Assembly: GCA_021648845.1 (NCBI GenBank) | Contig: JAKJHY010000005.1 | Span: 209,484-273,483, forward strand | Direction: 5' to 3' | DNA from: Mycobacterium sp. MBM | GTDB taxonomy: Bacteria > Actinomycetota > Actinomycetes > Mycobacteriales > Mycobacteriaceae | Length of the DNA stretch: 64,000 nt | Shown: in pieces, positions 53,953-62,778 of the stretch | How positions within the stretch are numbered: position 1 is the stretch's first letter | How the letters are laid out: each line of letters starts with the position of its first letter | Notes under the pieces: model-generated | Seen by the model: only the letters and a program-made list of their open reading frames with translations | Told to the model about the DNA's origin: nothing | The model's database searches: none | Program-made: the position numbers and the translations under genes

Positions 53953-56900
53953 CTACCTGGCGGGCTGCGGTGTGTGCGCCTGTGCCAGCGCCAGCACGTC
54001 CTCCGCCGACGGCGGGCTGGACGGATGATAGGACAGGCACCACGGCGCCACGACGCGGTGAAACGCCTCACCCTCGGTGGCCAGATAGAAGTGGCCGGCC
54101 CGCAGCCGGCTGATATCGGGCACCAAACCGCCCTTGGCCCTGGCCATTTCCTCGGCGGTGCCGATCTGCACCGGCGAGTTCAGCAGCCCGTAGAACTGGG
54201 TGGTGGCGTTACCGGGGATCCGGTTGTGCAAGCCCTTCGGTGACTGGGTGGCGAATACCAGGCCGAGGCCGTACTTGCGGGCCTGCGAGGCCAGCGCCAG
54301 GGTGCTGCGGGTGCTGGCCGTGGTGCCGCGCGAGGGGGCCAGCGTCTGCGCCTCGTCCATCACCAGCAGTCCGCCCAGCGGCCGCTCCCCCGCCGGGTTG
54401 CGTTTGATCCAGGCGAACAGCGCCATCTGCAGCTGGTTGACGAAGCCCTGGCGCGCCTCGTCGGATTGCAGGCCGATCATGCTGATCACCGATACCCGAG
54501 CGCGTTTGCCCTCGGTCGGGGTGAGTAGCACGCCGGGGTCGACGGGTTGTCCGGCGCCGCCGAACATCGGGTCGTTGACCATCGCGGCGCGCAGGTCCTG
54601 AGCCAGGTCGGCGGCGATGCGCCGGCCGTCGGCCAAATTGCTGACGCCGTCGGGCAGGTCGGCGAGCATGTCGACGAACCCACCCAGGGTCGGGGCGGGC
54701 TGGCGGCCGTACTGCTGCAACGCTTCCCGCAGCACCGCCCGGGATCGGTTGGCCTTCTGCGTCTGCCCGGCAATCAGCGCGCGCGGTTCCAGTGCCGCGC
54801 AGGCCGACTCGACGGCGTCCTGATATTCGTCGCGGTCGTCGATCACGCTCGGAAAATCGGGCAACGGCTGGAACGCCAGCGGGCGGCCGTTGGCGCGCCG
54901 AGGCGTCCAGATGACGACTTCGGTGTTCTGCAGATAATCCTGGGCGCGGACGTCGTCGGAGGGCCGCCAGCCGTTCGGCAGCTCCGGCCACGCGCTGCCC
55001 AGGCGGGACAGATCGTTGTTGGGGTCCAACACGATCGAGGACACCCCGCGCAGCGCACATTCCTCGACGAGGCGGCGGATCAGCACCGTCTTACCCGACC
55101 CGGAGCCGGCGAAGATGGCAGTGTGCTTGCGCAGCAAAGACAGATCGACCGCGACGGTTTCGTTGGTGTGCAGGTCGACACCCAGCGGGATCTGGGTGTC
55201 GGACACCTGGGTTTCGGGCAGCGGTTCCGCTTCCGGCGCGGGTTCGGGTGCGGGGATGTCGACGGCGGACGGCGCTTCGAACTCCAGCGCCTGCTGCAGC
55301 AGCGTTATTCCGTGCGCGGGTCGGCGTTCGCGCAGCCAGTCGGTCAGCCCAGGCGCGTCCTCCGCGATCAGGTCACGCAGCGCGGCCATGGTCCGGATGT
55401 CGTCGTCGGACAGCGCCAGGGTGCACCCGCCGGCGGCCTCGACCTCATCGACGAGGCTCTGCGTCTTCGGGCCGCTGGGCCATGGCTGGTTGCGCAGCAG
55501 GAACAGTTTGCGCCGGTCCGATCCGGAGCCCAGACCCGTTGCGGCGTAGGCCTTCTTGATGCGGTTCTGAGCGGCGACGGCGTTGGTGGCGCCGACGGCA
55601 CGAAACGCCCAGTGCCGCTCGTCGTCGGTGGCCGAGTCGATGGTCTGGCGCAGCCTGGCGTGCAACACCACATGCGAACCGGGCGGCGGATCGCACTTGT
55701 AGGACTGGTCATCGCCGTGTTCGACGATCCAGGCGGCCAGGGCGGCGTTGAGCAGGGCGGGCACCGCGGTGTCCTCACCGTCCTGATCCAGCGCCGCGGC
55801 GGTGACCGCGCGGGAGCGATATTCGGCGAAGCGCCGGTCGATCGGTGAAGTGTCAATCGTGGTGTCCGGCTGGGGATCCGACGGTTTCGGCGCCGCCCCG
55901 AAGCGGGTGATCTCGATGACCTCGCGGCGCTGCAGGCAGTCGCGCACGTGCTTGTCGGCGCGGATCAGCAGCTGGCGCGGGGTGTGGCCGGCGGCGCCGT
56001 CGAATGCCGCGGGCAGGATCGGCCAGCTCGGGTACGGCGGGGTGAAGCCCACCGAGGCGTAGCTGGCGGCGAACCGGCGTTCCAGGATGGCGCGGCCGAT
56101 ATCGGCGCTGGGCAGCGGTGCCAGCGGCGCGGTGACCCGGAACCGGTCGGAGACGCTGGCGGTGGCGTGGTCACGGATGCGTTCCCACGCCGAGGGCAGG
56201 CAGGCCACGACGGCGACGGTGCGCCGCATGGTTTGACGCAGCGACATCAGCCCGTGCGCGACCTGCTCGAGCACGCCGTCGGCGTCGGGTCCGGCCTCGT
56301 CGGTACGCGTCGAGGTCTGCGCGAGCAGGGTGTCGATCTGGTCCAGCGCGAGCACCGCGGGCCCGGCCAGCGCGGTGAGCCGGGCGATATCGCGCACGCA
56401 CTGCTGCGCGGACGGGCTGGTGCCGCGCAGCCGCCAGGCCTGGCGGTCCTCGGCGCCGACTTCCTCGCTGGCCTGCAGGTAGGCGTCGCCGATATCGCGG
56501 GCGCCAAGGTCGTTGGCGGCCAACAACACCAGCGCACGCAGCGTCTGGTGGCAGTCGCGGACATCGCGCCGCACCTTGGCCAGCGTGTTGACGAAGTCGT
56601 CGAGAACTTCGGGTTCGAGGTCCTCGTCGCCGATGATGGCGCGGCGGTCGGCGCGGGAGACGTGCGCGATGGAGGACAGCTCCCACAGCAGGTCCTTGAG
56701 CTGGGTTTCGCGGTGCTCGCCGGGGCGACCGAGGCTTTCCAGGACGCCGCTGCGCACCGATTCCCAGAAGCTGGCGGCATCCAGCAGTTCGACGACGAAG
56801 AAGAACCCGCCGCCGGTCTGCACGCGTTGGCGGATCTGGCCGAGCAGGTGGGTCTTGCCCGAGCCGGCCTGCCCGCGGATCGCCACGCCCAGCGGGGCGG

Positions 56901-57063
56901 TGTCGGGGTCGCGCAGCGCATCGCCGAACGCCTCCATGACGTCCTCGATGGCGCGTTCGTTGAGGCCGTCCACGTGAGTGGCCTGCGGGCGCCACAGATC
57001 GTCGCTGGTGGGCGCCCAGGTGAGGCGAAGCGCGGCGAGCGCGTCGCGATGTGCTTGCTGCAT
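53953..57063 (-). CDS. Dual-ATPase protein: AAA/STAND-like module fused to HerA/DUF87-like module
   Basis: A 1036-residue protein with two complete P-loop modules. The first has Walker A GQAGSGKT (64-71) and Walker B VLALDQID (about 237-244). A poorly conserved middle (400-590) leads to a Pro/Glu linker. The second has GSGSGKT (653-659), Walker B LLVMDEAQTL (899-908) and ATQSPKGL (938-945), as in HerA/DUF87 DNA-translocating ATPases. It is coupled (TAATG) to an upstream winged-helix gene. A role in DNA processing or phage defence is inference; no nuclease gene is next to it. Confidence 0.8.
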   Translation of the reverse strand: MQQAHRDALAALRLTWAPTSDDLWRPQATHVDGLNERAIEDVMEAFGDALRDPDTAPLGVAIRGQAGSGKTHLLGQIRQRVQTGGGFFFVVELLDAASFWESVRSGVLESLGRPGEHRETQLKDLLWELSSIAHVSRADRRAIIGDEDLEPEVLDDFVNTLAKVRRDVRDCHQTLRALVLLAANDLGARDIGDAYLQASEEVGAEDRQAWRLRGTSPSAQQCVRDIARLTALAGPAVLALDQIDTLLAQTSTRTDEAGPDADGVLEQVAHGLMSLRQTMRRTVAVVACLPSAWERIRDHATASVSDRFRVTAPLAPLPSADIGRAILERRFAASYASVGFTPPYPSWPILPAAFDGAAGHTPRQLLIRADKHVRDCLQRREVIEITRFGAAPKPSDPQPDTTIDTSPIDRRFAEYRSRAVTAAALDQDGEDTAVPALLNAALAAWIVEHGDDQSYKCDPPPGSHVVLHARLRQTIDSATDDERHWAFRAVGATNAVAAQNRIKKAYAATGLGSGSDRRKLFLLRNQPWPSGPKTQSLVDEVEAAGGCTLALSDDDIRTMAALRDLIAEDAPGLTDWLRERRPAHGITLLQQALEFEAPSAVDIPAPEPAPEAEPLPETQVSDTQIPLGVDLHTNETVAVDLSLLRKHTAIFAGSGSGKTVLIRRLVEECALRGVSSIVLDPNNDLSRLGSAWPELPNGWRPSDDVRAQDYLQNTEVVIWTPRRANGRPLAFQPLPDFPSVIDDRDEYQDAVESACAALEPRALIAGQTQKANRSRAVLREALQQYGRQPAPTLGGFVDMLADLPDGVSNLADGRRIAADLAQDLRAAMVNDPMFGGAGQPVDPGVLLTPTEGKRARVSVISMIGLQSDEARQGFVNQLQMALFAWIKRNPAGERPLGGLLVMDEAQTLAPSRGTTASTRSTLALASQARKYGLGLVFATQSPKGLHNRIPGNATTQFYGLLNSPVQIGTAEEMARAKGGLVPDISRLRAGHFYLATEGEAFHRVVAPWCLSYHPSSPPSAEDVLALAQAHTPQPAR

Positions 57064-57680
57064 TAAGCCTCGATGCTAATCAGATGCTTGGCCTGATTGC
57101 CGACTTCCAGCGCGGCGGCGCGGTCTGCCGAGGTGAGGACCTTCTGGTTTTCCTCGGGGATGAGGCTGATGGCGCCGGTTCGGTACAGCTCGCCGAGCGC
57201 GTCGTCGATATCGGTGCGGGGCAGGTCATCGAGCTGTGTGCGCAGTTTCCTCAGGGCGACCCAGGCGCCGGGGCGGGCGGCCAGGGCGGTGTAGGCGTCG
57301 CGGATCCGGTCGGCGGGGCTGCTCGGCGTGTCGGGCCAGAACACCTCGGCCAGACTCAGGTCGGCGCGGCGCAGGTAGCGCTGGACTCCGTGGAGCACGG
57401 TGGCCAGCGTTTTGGCCGGGCCGGTGGCGCCCACCGGCGGGCCGGCGCCGAGAATGTCGCGGCACACCCGCCAGCCGCGGTCGGTGAGCTCGTGCACGAA
57501 ACGCCCACCGGCGCGTTCGGATTCGATCAGGCCGAGGCTGTTCAGCTTGTCGCGGCCGGCCTTGTCGAGTCGCGGGCCCAGCGCGATCAGGTCGGGGTTG
57601 GGCACCGGGCGGGCTTCGGCCATCAGGACCAGCAGCACGGCGCGTTCGGTGCCGGTCAACTCGGCCGGGGTGACACTCAC
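57063..57680 (-). CDS. Winged-helix protein, partner of the dual ATPase
   Basis: A 205-residue soluble protein with two winged-helix-like units. The N-terminal one (LTGTERAVLLVLMAEARPVPNPDLIALG, then RLDKAGRDKLNSLGLIESE) and a C-terminal one (LRKLRTQLDDLPRTDIDDALGELYRTGAISLIPE) flank a helical middle. The latter resembles the C-terminal fold of DUF-type DNA-binding partners in ATPase systems. Its stop overlaps the ATPase start by one base, so the pair is stoichiometrically linked. GTG or ATG start at 57680. Confidence 0.72.
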   Translation of the reverse strand: MSVTPAELTGTERAVLLVLMAEARPVPNPDLIALGPRLDKAGRDKLNSLGLIESERAGGRFVHELTDRGWRVCRDILGAGPPVGATGPAKTLATVLHGVQRYLRRADLSLAEVFWPDTPSSPADRIRDAYTALAARPGAWVALRKLRTQLDDLPRTDIDDALGELYRTGAISLIPEENQKVLTSADRAAALEVGNQAKHLISIEA

Positions 57681-57729
57681 GGCTTACAACGTAGCGGGAT
57701 GTCTGTGGCCCGTCAGATCGAGCGGCTGC

Positions 57730-58767
57730 TCAGTTGAAGCGGCCGATGATCGGGATGCGGTCCAGGATGCGGTCACGCAGCCGGGGCTCCTGAACGGGCG
57801 GCACCGAGGGCGGCGGTGGTGCGGGCGCGGCTGCCGGGGGTGGCGGTGGTGCGGGCGCGGCGGCCGGCGGCGGTGGTGCGGGTGCGGCGGCCGGCGCCGG
57901 GGCGGCCGGGGCGATGTTGAGGGTCCTGGCCATTTCCCGCGACGCGCGCTGCGGCGGCGGGGTGACCGGCGCTGCGGGCGGCGGCGGCGCTGCCTCCGCG
58001 ACGGCCACCGGCCGCGGCGGGGGTTCGGGCGCCCGCGGGGCGGTCAGCGCGACCGACAGCGACACCACGAACACGACGGCCGCGGAGCCGGCTGCGACGG
58101 CCAGCGCACCGACGCGGGTGATGCGCTTCTTGGGTTCCGGGGCATCGGGTGCGTTGGCCGCGATCGCGGAGGCCAACGCCGCGCCGCGGGTGAGCGCGAA
58201 GTCGGCCTGGGTGGCGGTGATGACCGGGCGGTCGGTTTCCTCGGAGACGGCGGCGACCAGGTCGTCGGGGTCCTGCGAGCCCAGGATGTAGACGGCGTCG
58301 GGGCTGGGGCGGGCGGCGCGCACGATGGCGCGCACACGGTCGTTGAGGGTGGCGGTGTCGACGTGGTCGATGCTCTCGACGTGGATCTCGTGCCCCTCGA
58401 CGGTGGCGACGACGGCGCCGTCGGGTTCGACGACGCAGATGACGGCGAAGTCGTGGCCGGCGATCTCGGCGATGCCGCGGGCCAAGGCTGCGGTGGCCTC
58501 GACATCCCGGACGGCGACGACGGGTGCGCCGCCGGCGTAGGCGTCGAGGGCTTCGCGGACCTTGACGGCCTCGGTTTCGGCATCATGTGACCACGTGATG
58601 CCGACGGCGCGCAGGTCGGCGTCGGCGGGGAGTTCAGCCAGAAAGTCCTCGATGTGGTCGGCGTCCACGATGGCGCGGTCGATCGGCTGGCCCTCGCCGG
58701 TGTCGCCGTCGACCAGCTCGCCGTGGATGTCCTTCGATGTCACCGAAAGGCCCAGTACGAGGCTCAT
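57730..58767 (-). CDS. DUF7159-type mycobacterial protein with Pro/Ala-rich tail
   Basis: A 345-residue protein. Residues 1-205 (SLVLGLSVTSKDIHGELVD, HDFAVICVVEPDGAVVATV) have an actin/ASKHA-like strand pattern. A transmembrane helix (ITRVGALAVAAGSAAVVFVVSLSVAL in part, about 213-238) follows, then a long, low-complexity Pro-Ala tail of APAPPPP repeats and a short RDRILDRIPIIG end. Such proteins are widespread in mycobacteria and unassigned in function. ATG 58767 is chosen. It lies 49 bp upstream of the winged-helix gene and may lead that operon. Confidence 0.72.
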   Translation of the reverse strand: MSLVLGLSVTSKDIHGELVDGDTGEGQPIDRAIVDADHIEDFLAELPADADLRAVGITWSHDAETEAVKVREALDAYAGGAPVVAVRDVEATAALARGIAEIAGHDFAVICVVEPDGAVVATVEGHEIHVESIDHVDTATLNDRVRAIVRAARPSPDAVYILGSQDPDDLVAAVSEETDRPVITATQADFALTRGAALASAIAANAPDAPEPKKRITRVGALAVAAGSAAVVFVVSLSVALTAPRAPEPPPRPVAVAEAAPPPPAAPVTPPPQRASREMARTLNIAPAAPAPAAAPAPPPPAAAPAPPPPPAAAPAPPPPSVPPVQEPRLRDRILDRIPIIGRFN

Positions 58768-58855
58768 TGGGGTCCCCCTGATCCGTCGTCTCTTGGGGTC
58801 GAGGTTACCCGGGGTGCCTGGGTTTATTCGGGTCAGCGGGTAGTGACCGGGTAAA

Positions 58856-59248
58856 TCACCGTGTCGAGGTGATATCGGTGTGCGCGAAGTCGCCGCCAAC
58901 GTACAACAGTGGTTCCCCAGTGACGTCAGCGAGTGCGTACGAATAGCAGTCACCGAGATTGAGTCCGGCCGGGTGGCCGCTGCCGCGGCCGAAGTCGCGA
59001 TAGGCCCGTGTTGCACGTGCCGCCTGCTCAGCATCGAAAGGCACTGTCTCGATGCCCAATTGGTCGATCAGGCGCTCGACGCGACGGAAGTCTTCGGGCG
59101 CCATCCGTCGCATCAGCACGGCCGAGATCTCGACCAGCGAGGCTGCCGAGATTCTCGCCGCAGGCGCGTCCAGAATCGCATCGACGAGCCGGTCGCGTTC
59201 GGGTTCGTTGAGCGCCATGGCCACTATCGCGCTGGTGTCGACGATCAC
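58856..59248 (-). CDS. VapC toxin, PIN-domain ribonuclease (module 1)
   Basis: A 130-residue PIN domain. Acidic metal-site residues are Asp4 (MIVDTSAIV), Glu in LVEISAVL, Asp in NLGDCYSYALA and Asp in GGDFAHTD, the full VapC set. It cleaves RNA, usually tRNA or rRNA, when freed from its antitoxin. GTG 59248 overlaps the antitoxin stop by GTGA, as usual for vapBC. Confidence 0.9.
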   Translation of the reverse strand: MIVDTSAIVAMALNEPERDRLVDAILDAPAARISAASLVEISAVLMRRMAPEDFRRVERLIDQLGIETVPFDAEQAARATRAYRDFGRGSGHPAGLNLGDCYSYALADVTGEPLLYVGGDFAHTDITSTR

Positions 59249-59508
59249 ACCGGCAGCCCTTGGTCGTCGTACAGCTGCTTCTCGTCGGCGCGGATCTGGG
59301 ACATCTGCCGCGCAGTCATCGATTTGTCCAGTTCGACCAGGAGTTTGTCCACGTTGGCGCGGCGTGCATCTCGACCTGTTCCGGCGTCGACCTCAGCGAG
59401 CTTGGCGCGTACCGCCTCTTCGACGGCGCTGGTTTGGCTGAGCCCGGTGCGTCGAGCAAGTTCACGCACGAGCTCGACCGTCCGCTCGTTCTTGATGTTC
59501 AGACTCAT
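59245..59508 (-). CDS. VapB antitoxin (module 1)
   Basis: An 87-residue antitoxin with an N-terminal DNA-binding motif typical of the Rv0623-like VapB group (SLNIKNERTVELVRELARRTGLSQTSAVEEAVRAKL) and an acidic C-terminal toxin-binding tail. The ATG at 59508 sits 6 nt after TAGATT and directly against a palindrome, so it is likely leaderless and self-repressed. Confidence 0.88.
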   Translation of the reverse strand: MSLNIKNERTVELVRELARRTGLSQTSAVEEAVRAKLAEVDAGTGRDARRANVDKLLVELDKSMTARQMSQIRADEKQLYDDQGLPV

Positions 59509-59537
59509 GGTAGAAATCTACCTCTTCATGGTAGAAA
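59509..59537 (-). promoter_or_regulatory. VapB operator and leaderless promoter
   Basis: GGTAGA-AA-TCTACC (59509-59522) is a perfect palindrome abutting the vapB ATG. CATGGTAGAAA occurs twice, at 59506 and 59527, 21 bp apart. On the minus strand TAGATT (59520-59515) is a -10 candidate 6 nt before the ATG. Confidence 0.6.
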
Positions 59538-59664
59538 GGTCGACCTCGATGCCTACGCCGTCATCTCGGCAACGCGCCGAAACTCCGAGGCAAAACCCTC
59601 GGCGATCCCAGCAGCACGGCGGCGGTGTTCGTCAATTGGGCGCTCTGCCCCGCCACCCTGCCGA

Positions 59665-60036
59665 TCACCGGCCGACCAACTGGTGCTGGACCCAGTCCCA
59701 GTCGATCCGCTCCTGCTCCAGACGTACCCCCTGAGCCAACCGGTCCTCCACCAGTTCTGCGTAGAGTTCCTGCTCCGCGGGCGTAAGCCGGGTAAGAACC
59801 GACTTCGCCGGGCGCTCCTCGATCCCCCAGCGGTCGCGATGCGCCAGCAGCGTGCCACGGTCCATCAGTACCGAGCGCGCCTCCGGTAGCCACGCCCGGA
59901 GCCGGTCGAGAATGGCAAAGCCGTGAGTGTCGATGTCTCCCCAGTAGACGACGTCGACGCCGTACAGCCATGGCAGCCGGCCTACGTTGTCGACGTCAAA
60001 ACCTCTGCCCCACAGCACCACACCGTGCGCGGGCAC
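59665..60036 (-). pseudogene. JetD (Wadjet, DUF2220) C-terminal remnant
   Basis: This 123-residue frame matches only the end of JetD-type Toprim nucleases: GVVLWGRGFDVDNVGRLPWL, YWGDIDTHGFAILDRLR with the DxD metal pair, SVLMDRGTLLAHRDRWG, and LTPAEQELYAEL with RLEQERIDW. Full JetD is about 400 residues, with an arm domain and an upstream ENE glutamate that are missing here; jetA, jetB and jetC are also absent. It is the leftover of a plasmid-defence Wadjet locus between two vapBC modules. GTG 60036 may still allow translation; the frame is open to 60099. Confidence 0.75.
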
Positions 60037-60133
60037 AGTGACACTCGGTACTGCCCGCTGCTCTAGCTGGGCGCTGCGGTCGATCCGTGTCCACGGATGC
60101 TAAGCTATCACTGATATCGGGAGGTCAGACAGC

Positions 60134-60361
60134 ATGGCGGACGTTTTGATCAGGGGCCTGTCGGATGCCGCGGTGGCGCACATTGATGCCGCCGCCACAG
60201 CTCAGGGACTGTCGCGCCAGGAGTACCTCCGCCGCCGATTCGAAGCAGAGCGGTCGAACGCACAGCCACATGGCCGCCTGACGCTCGACGATATGCGACG
60301 TGCGGCGGCCGCTGCGGCAGATCTCGACGACCCCGACGTGATGGAACACGCGTGGCGATGA
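60134..60361 (+). CDS. VapB/FitA-like ribbon-helix-helix antitoxin (module 2)
   Basis: A 75-residue antitoxin with an N-terminal ribbon-helix-helix ([20 protein letters not shown] followed by [14 protein letters not shown]) and an acidic C-terminal helix. ATG 60134 has GGGAGG 9-14 nt upstream. The stop overlaps the vapC ATG (ATGA). Confidence 0.88.
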   Translation: MADVLIRGLSDAAVAHIDAAATAQGLSRQEYLRRRFEAERSNAQPHGRLTLDDMRRAAAAAADLDDPDVMEHAWR

Positions 60362-60771
60362 CCACCTGGCTCATCGACAAATCGGCGTACACCCGCATCG
60401 CGGATTCACCCGATGCCGAGATCTGGATGCAACGCATCGAACGCGGATTGGTCCGCATCAGCACCATCACGCGCCTTGAAATCGGCTATTCGTTTCGTAC
60501 CGCCGCGCAAGCGCGGTCTGAGATCGCGGCGCCGCCCCTCTCGCTTCTGCCAGTCGAATACCTGACCCCTGCGGTCGAGGACCGTGCCGTCGAGCTTCAA
60601 CTGTTGCTGGCCGATCGTGGTCAGCACCGTGCACCATCGATTCCCGACCTGCTCATTGCGGCCGCGGCGGAAATGGCAGCGCTGACGGTGCTTGCCGTCG
60701 ACAAGGACTTCGACCTGATCGCTCGGGTCTCCGGACAGTCCGTCGAACGACTACGCCTCACAAACAGCTGA
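60358..60771 (+). CDS. VapC toxin, PIN-domain ribonuclease (module 2)
   Basis: A 137-residue PIN domain from ATG 60358 (a GTG at 60352 adds two residues). Acidic site residues: Asp in WLIDKSAY, Glu in RLEIGYS, Asp in IPDLLIAA and Asp in AVDKDFDLI. It is unrelated in detail to module 1, so the two modules arrived separately. Expected to cleave a specific RNA when unbound. Confidence 0.9.
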   Translation: MTTWLIDKSAYTRIADSPDAEIWMQRIERGLVRISTITRLEIGYSFRTAAQARSEIAAPPLSLLPVEYLTPAVEDRAVELQLLLADRGQHRAPSIPDLLIAAAAEMAALTVLAVDKDFDLIARVSGQSVERLRLTNS

Positions 60772-61027
60772 CCCGCAGCTCAGCGAACCAGAGAGGGGAG
60801 GTCATCACACTTCCCTGCAGTGGGAACTCACCGACCGAGATTCGGCTTCCACGTACCGGCGACGTGCTCGACGATGCGCTCGGCCATGTGATGTGCCTCT
60901 TTTTGCATCTCCGGCGGGATAGCGAACGGTTACGATCCGTCCGCCTGCCAGCCGTTTAGTGACACTAAGTAGCGCCAGCGCGGCCGCGGGGGCGCGGTAG
61001 GCGTGAATCACCCAGCCAAAGGGATCG
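60772..61027. other. Region with degraded minus-strand coding fragments
   Basis: No intact gene is supported. On the minus strand, 61011-60900 reads MIHAYRAPAAALALLSVTKRL, and a different frame around 60915-60835 reads MQKEAHHMAERIVEHVAGTW before a stop. These look like pieces of one small gene broken by frameshift, but the family is not recognised. Confidence 0.3.
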
Positions 61028-62725
61028 TCAGTCTGCCGACGCGATCCGCTGTCGAAGTTCGTCGCGCCGCCCGATGATCCATTCCCGGCGGGTGGAGACC
61101 AGATAGTCCGGCGATCCGAGTTTCACATCGGAGAAGTCCGACGGAAAACCCCCGGCCCGCAGCATCACCTCCCCGCGCTGGGATGGGCTGCTCTTGATAT
61201 CGAAGTACCGCACGATATCCGAGGCGCGCAGCCCGGTTCCGAGATCGAACACTCCGTTCGCCTTGCCGGCGATCCACACCACGGCCGCTGCCGCGGTTTC
61301 CACGCGACCTTTGCGCCGGAACACCTGCGGAGCGCGGGACGCCACGCGAGCCAGTACCCGTCGGCACACCGTGCGGTACTCGACGTCGAGCAGCGCATCG
61401 CAGCACCGGTCGGTCAACTCGAGCACCTCGGCGACGCGGGTGTCGATGTCATCAGGGATGCGCGACCAGTCGAACGGCTCGTCGGGCAACGGTGCGGTGT
61501 CGAGTGCGTCCAACTGCTCATGACCGCCGACTCCCCTTGCCAGGCCGTCCAATTCCAGCTCCGCGAACCAGTTCGGTTCGAACGACTCGTCGAGCTCGTG
61601 CGGATCGAATCCGAAGGCACCGAACGACTGCCGGGGTGCAGCGATCGCCCGCAGATACTCGGGGGTCCAGGCATCGATCGCGTTCAAGGTCTGGTCTGTG
61701 AGGTCCGCCCGCACACCCGATTCACCGTGCGCGAAAGCCACGAAGGCCCGTAGCAGCGCGGGCGCCAAAGCCAGGTACTCGGTGGCGGCGATGACCTTGC
61801 GGGGCAGCCAGTCTGCAAGAAGAATTTCGACACGCACGTCGCTCCAGCGCAACGGGTCACCCGGCCCGTAGTCGGTGGCGTACCAGAGTATCGAGCCCAG
61901 CAGTCCGCGATGATCGGCGTCGTCGAAAGCGCGGCCCGACAGGGAGCCGAAGAATCGGTCGGCGAGCAGATCAAGCTTGTCCGTGTTCCATTGCGGGCGT
62001 TGATAACCGGCTCCGCCGGCCGGCAGTGTGCGGGTGATCCACTCGACCAGCGGGCGGCAGGCCGGCCAGGACTCGGTTTCCAGCGGCGGGAAGGTGCGAG
62101 CCGCCATGTCGATCGCGGATTCGATCCAGGCGCGGGCATCGGCGAGGCTCAATTCCTCCCACGTCGTGTCCGGATCATCGTCGAGGCTCCGATACTGGCC
62201 GACGATGTACTCGATGGATTCGGGAATCACGAAGGCGTCCTTGACCAGTTGCCCCATGTTGTGGTCGACGTAGACGACGCAGGTGGTCTCGTAGGCGCCC
62301 GCCACCCGCGCCCCGACCATGATGTTGTCGCCGTCACCGAGGATGTGCGTCATGCGGACAGCGCGGTACGCCGACGTCCGGTCGAGCCGGCTCAGCCAGT
62401 CCGGTGTGGTGTGATCCCGGGTGGCCAGTTCCCGTCGGATCCGTGCCCGGAGGATCTCGTCGTCGGCGAGGGCGGCGATGACGGCCAGTAGTGCGGTGGT
62501 CTCCGGCACCTGCACGTCGATGAACATCGCCGCCAACTCTTCGCGGCTCGGCCCGTCGGGAGCGTCGAACGGATGCTCCTTGCGGCGGGGATCCACTGCG
62601 GTCAGCAGCATGCTTACGTAGCTGAGCAGGTGCAGTGGGTCGGGATCGGTCATCGCCGCGCGCACCGAACCCATCAGGTCGGGTTCGGCCGGCGCACCGC
62701 CGCGAGGGCGCTGGGACTTCGACAT
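61028..62725 (-). CDS. Uncharacterised protein with DUF6398-like C-terminus
   Basis: A 565-residue soluble protein with no signal or membrane segment. The N-terminal half has helical repeats and a clear alpha/beta core (RAVRMTHILGDGDNIMVGARVAGAYETTCVVYVDHNMGQLVKD in part). The C-terminal 110 residues (RVLARVASRAP, AAAVVWIAGKANGVFDLGTG, DIVRYFDIKSS) resemble DUF6398, which has a helix-turn-helix-like layout. ATG 62725 is chosen as upstream sequence is arginine-rich noise. Found downstream of the coiled-coil membrane gene at 62779-63576; function unknown. Confidence 0.7.
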   Translation of the reverse strand: MSKSQRPRGGAPAEPDLMGSVRAAMTDPDPLHLLSYVSMLLTAVDPRRKEHPFDAPDGPSREELAAMFIDVQVPETTALLAVIAALADDEILRARIRRELATRDHTTPDWLSRLDRTSAYRAVRMTHILGDGDNIMVGARVAGAYETTCVVYVDHNMGQLVKDAFVIPESIEYIVGQYRSLDDDPDTTWEELSLADARAWIESAIDMAARTFPPLETESWPACRPLVEWITRTLPAGGAGYQRPQWNTDKLDLLADRFFGSLSGRAFDDADHRGLLGSILWYATDYGPGDPLRWSDVRVEILLADWLPRKVIAATEYLALAPALLRAFVAFAHGESGVRADLTDQTLNAIDAWTPEYLRAIAAPRQSFGAFGFDPHELDESFEPNWFAELELDGLARGVGGHEQLDALDTAPLPDEPFDWSRIPDDIDTRVAEVLELTDRCCDALLDVEYRTVCRRVLARVASRAPQVFRRKGRVETAAAAVVWIAGKANGVFDLGTGLRASDIVRYFDIKSSPSQRGEVMLRAGGFPSDFSDVKLGSPDYLVSTRREWIIGRRDELRQRIASAD

Positions 62726-62778
62726 GTACTCACCGTACGACGCCACGGACTGGTCTTCCGGCACCAAGTACCGCTTCG

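Noticed and set aside
60805..61011. 68-codon minus-strand gene starting MIHAYRAP
   Set aside because: The end is Arg-rich and a more protein-like continuation is in another frame, so it looks like a broken remnant.
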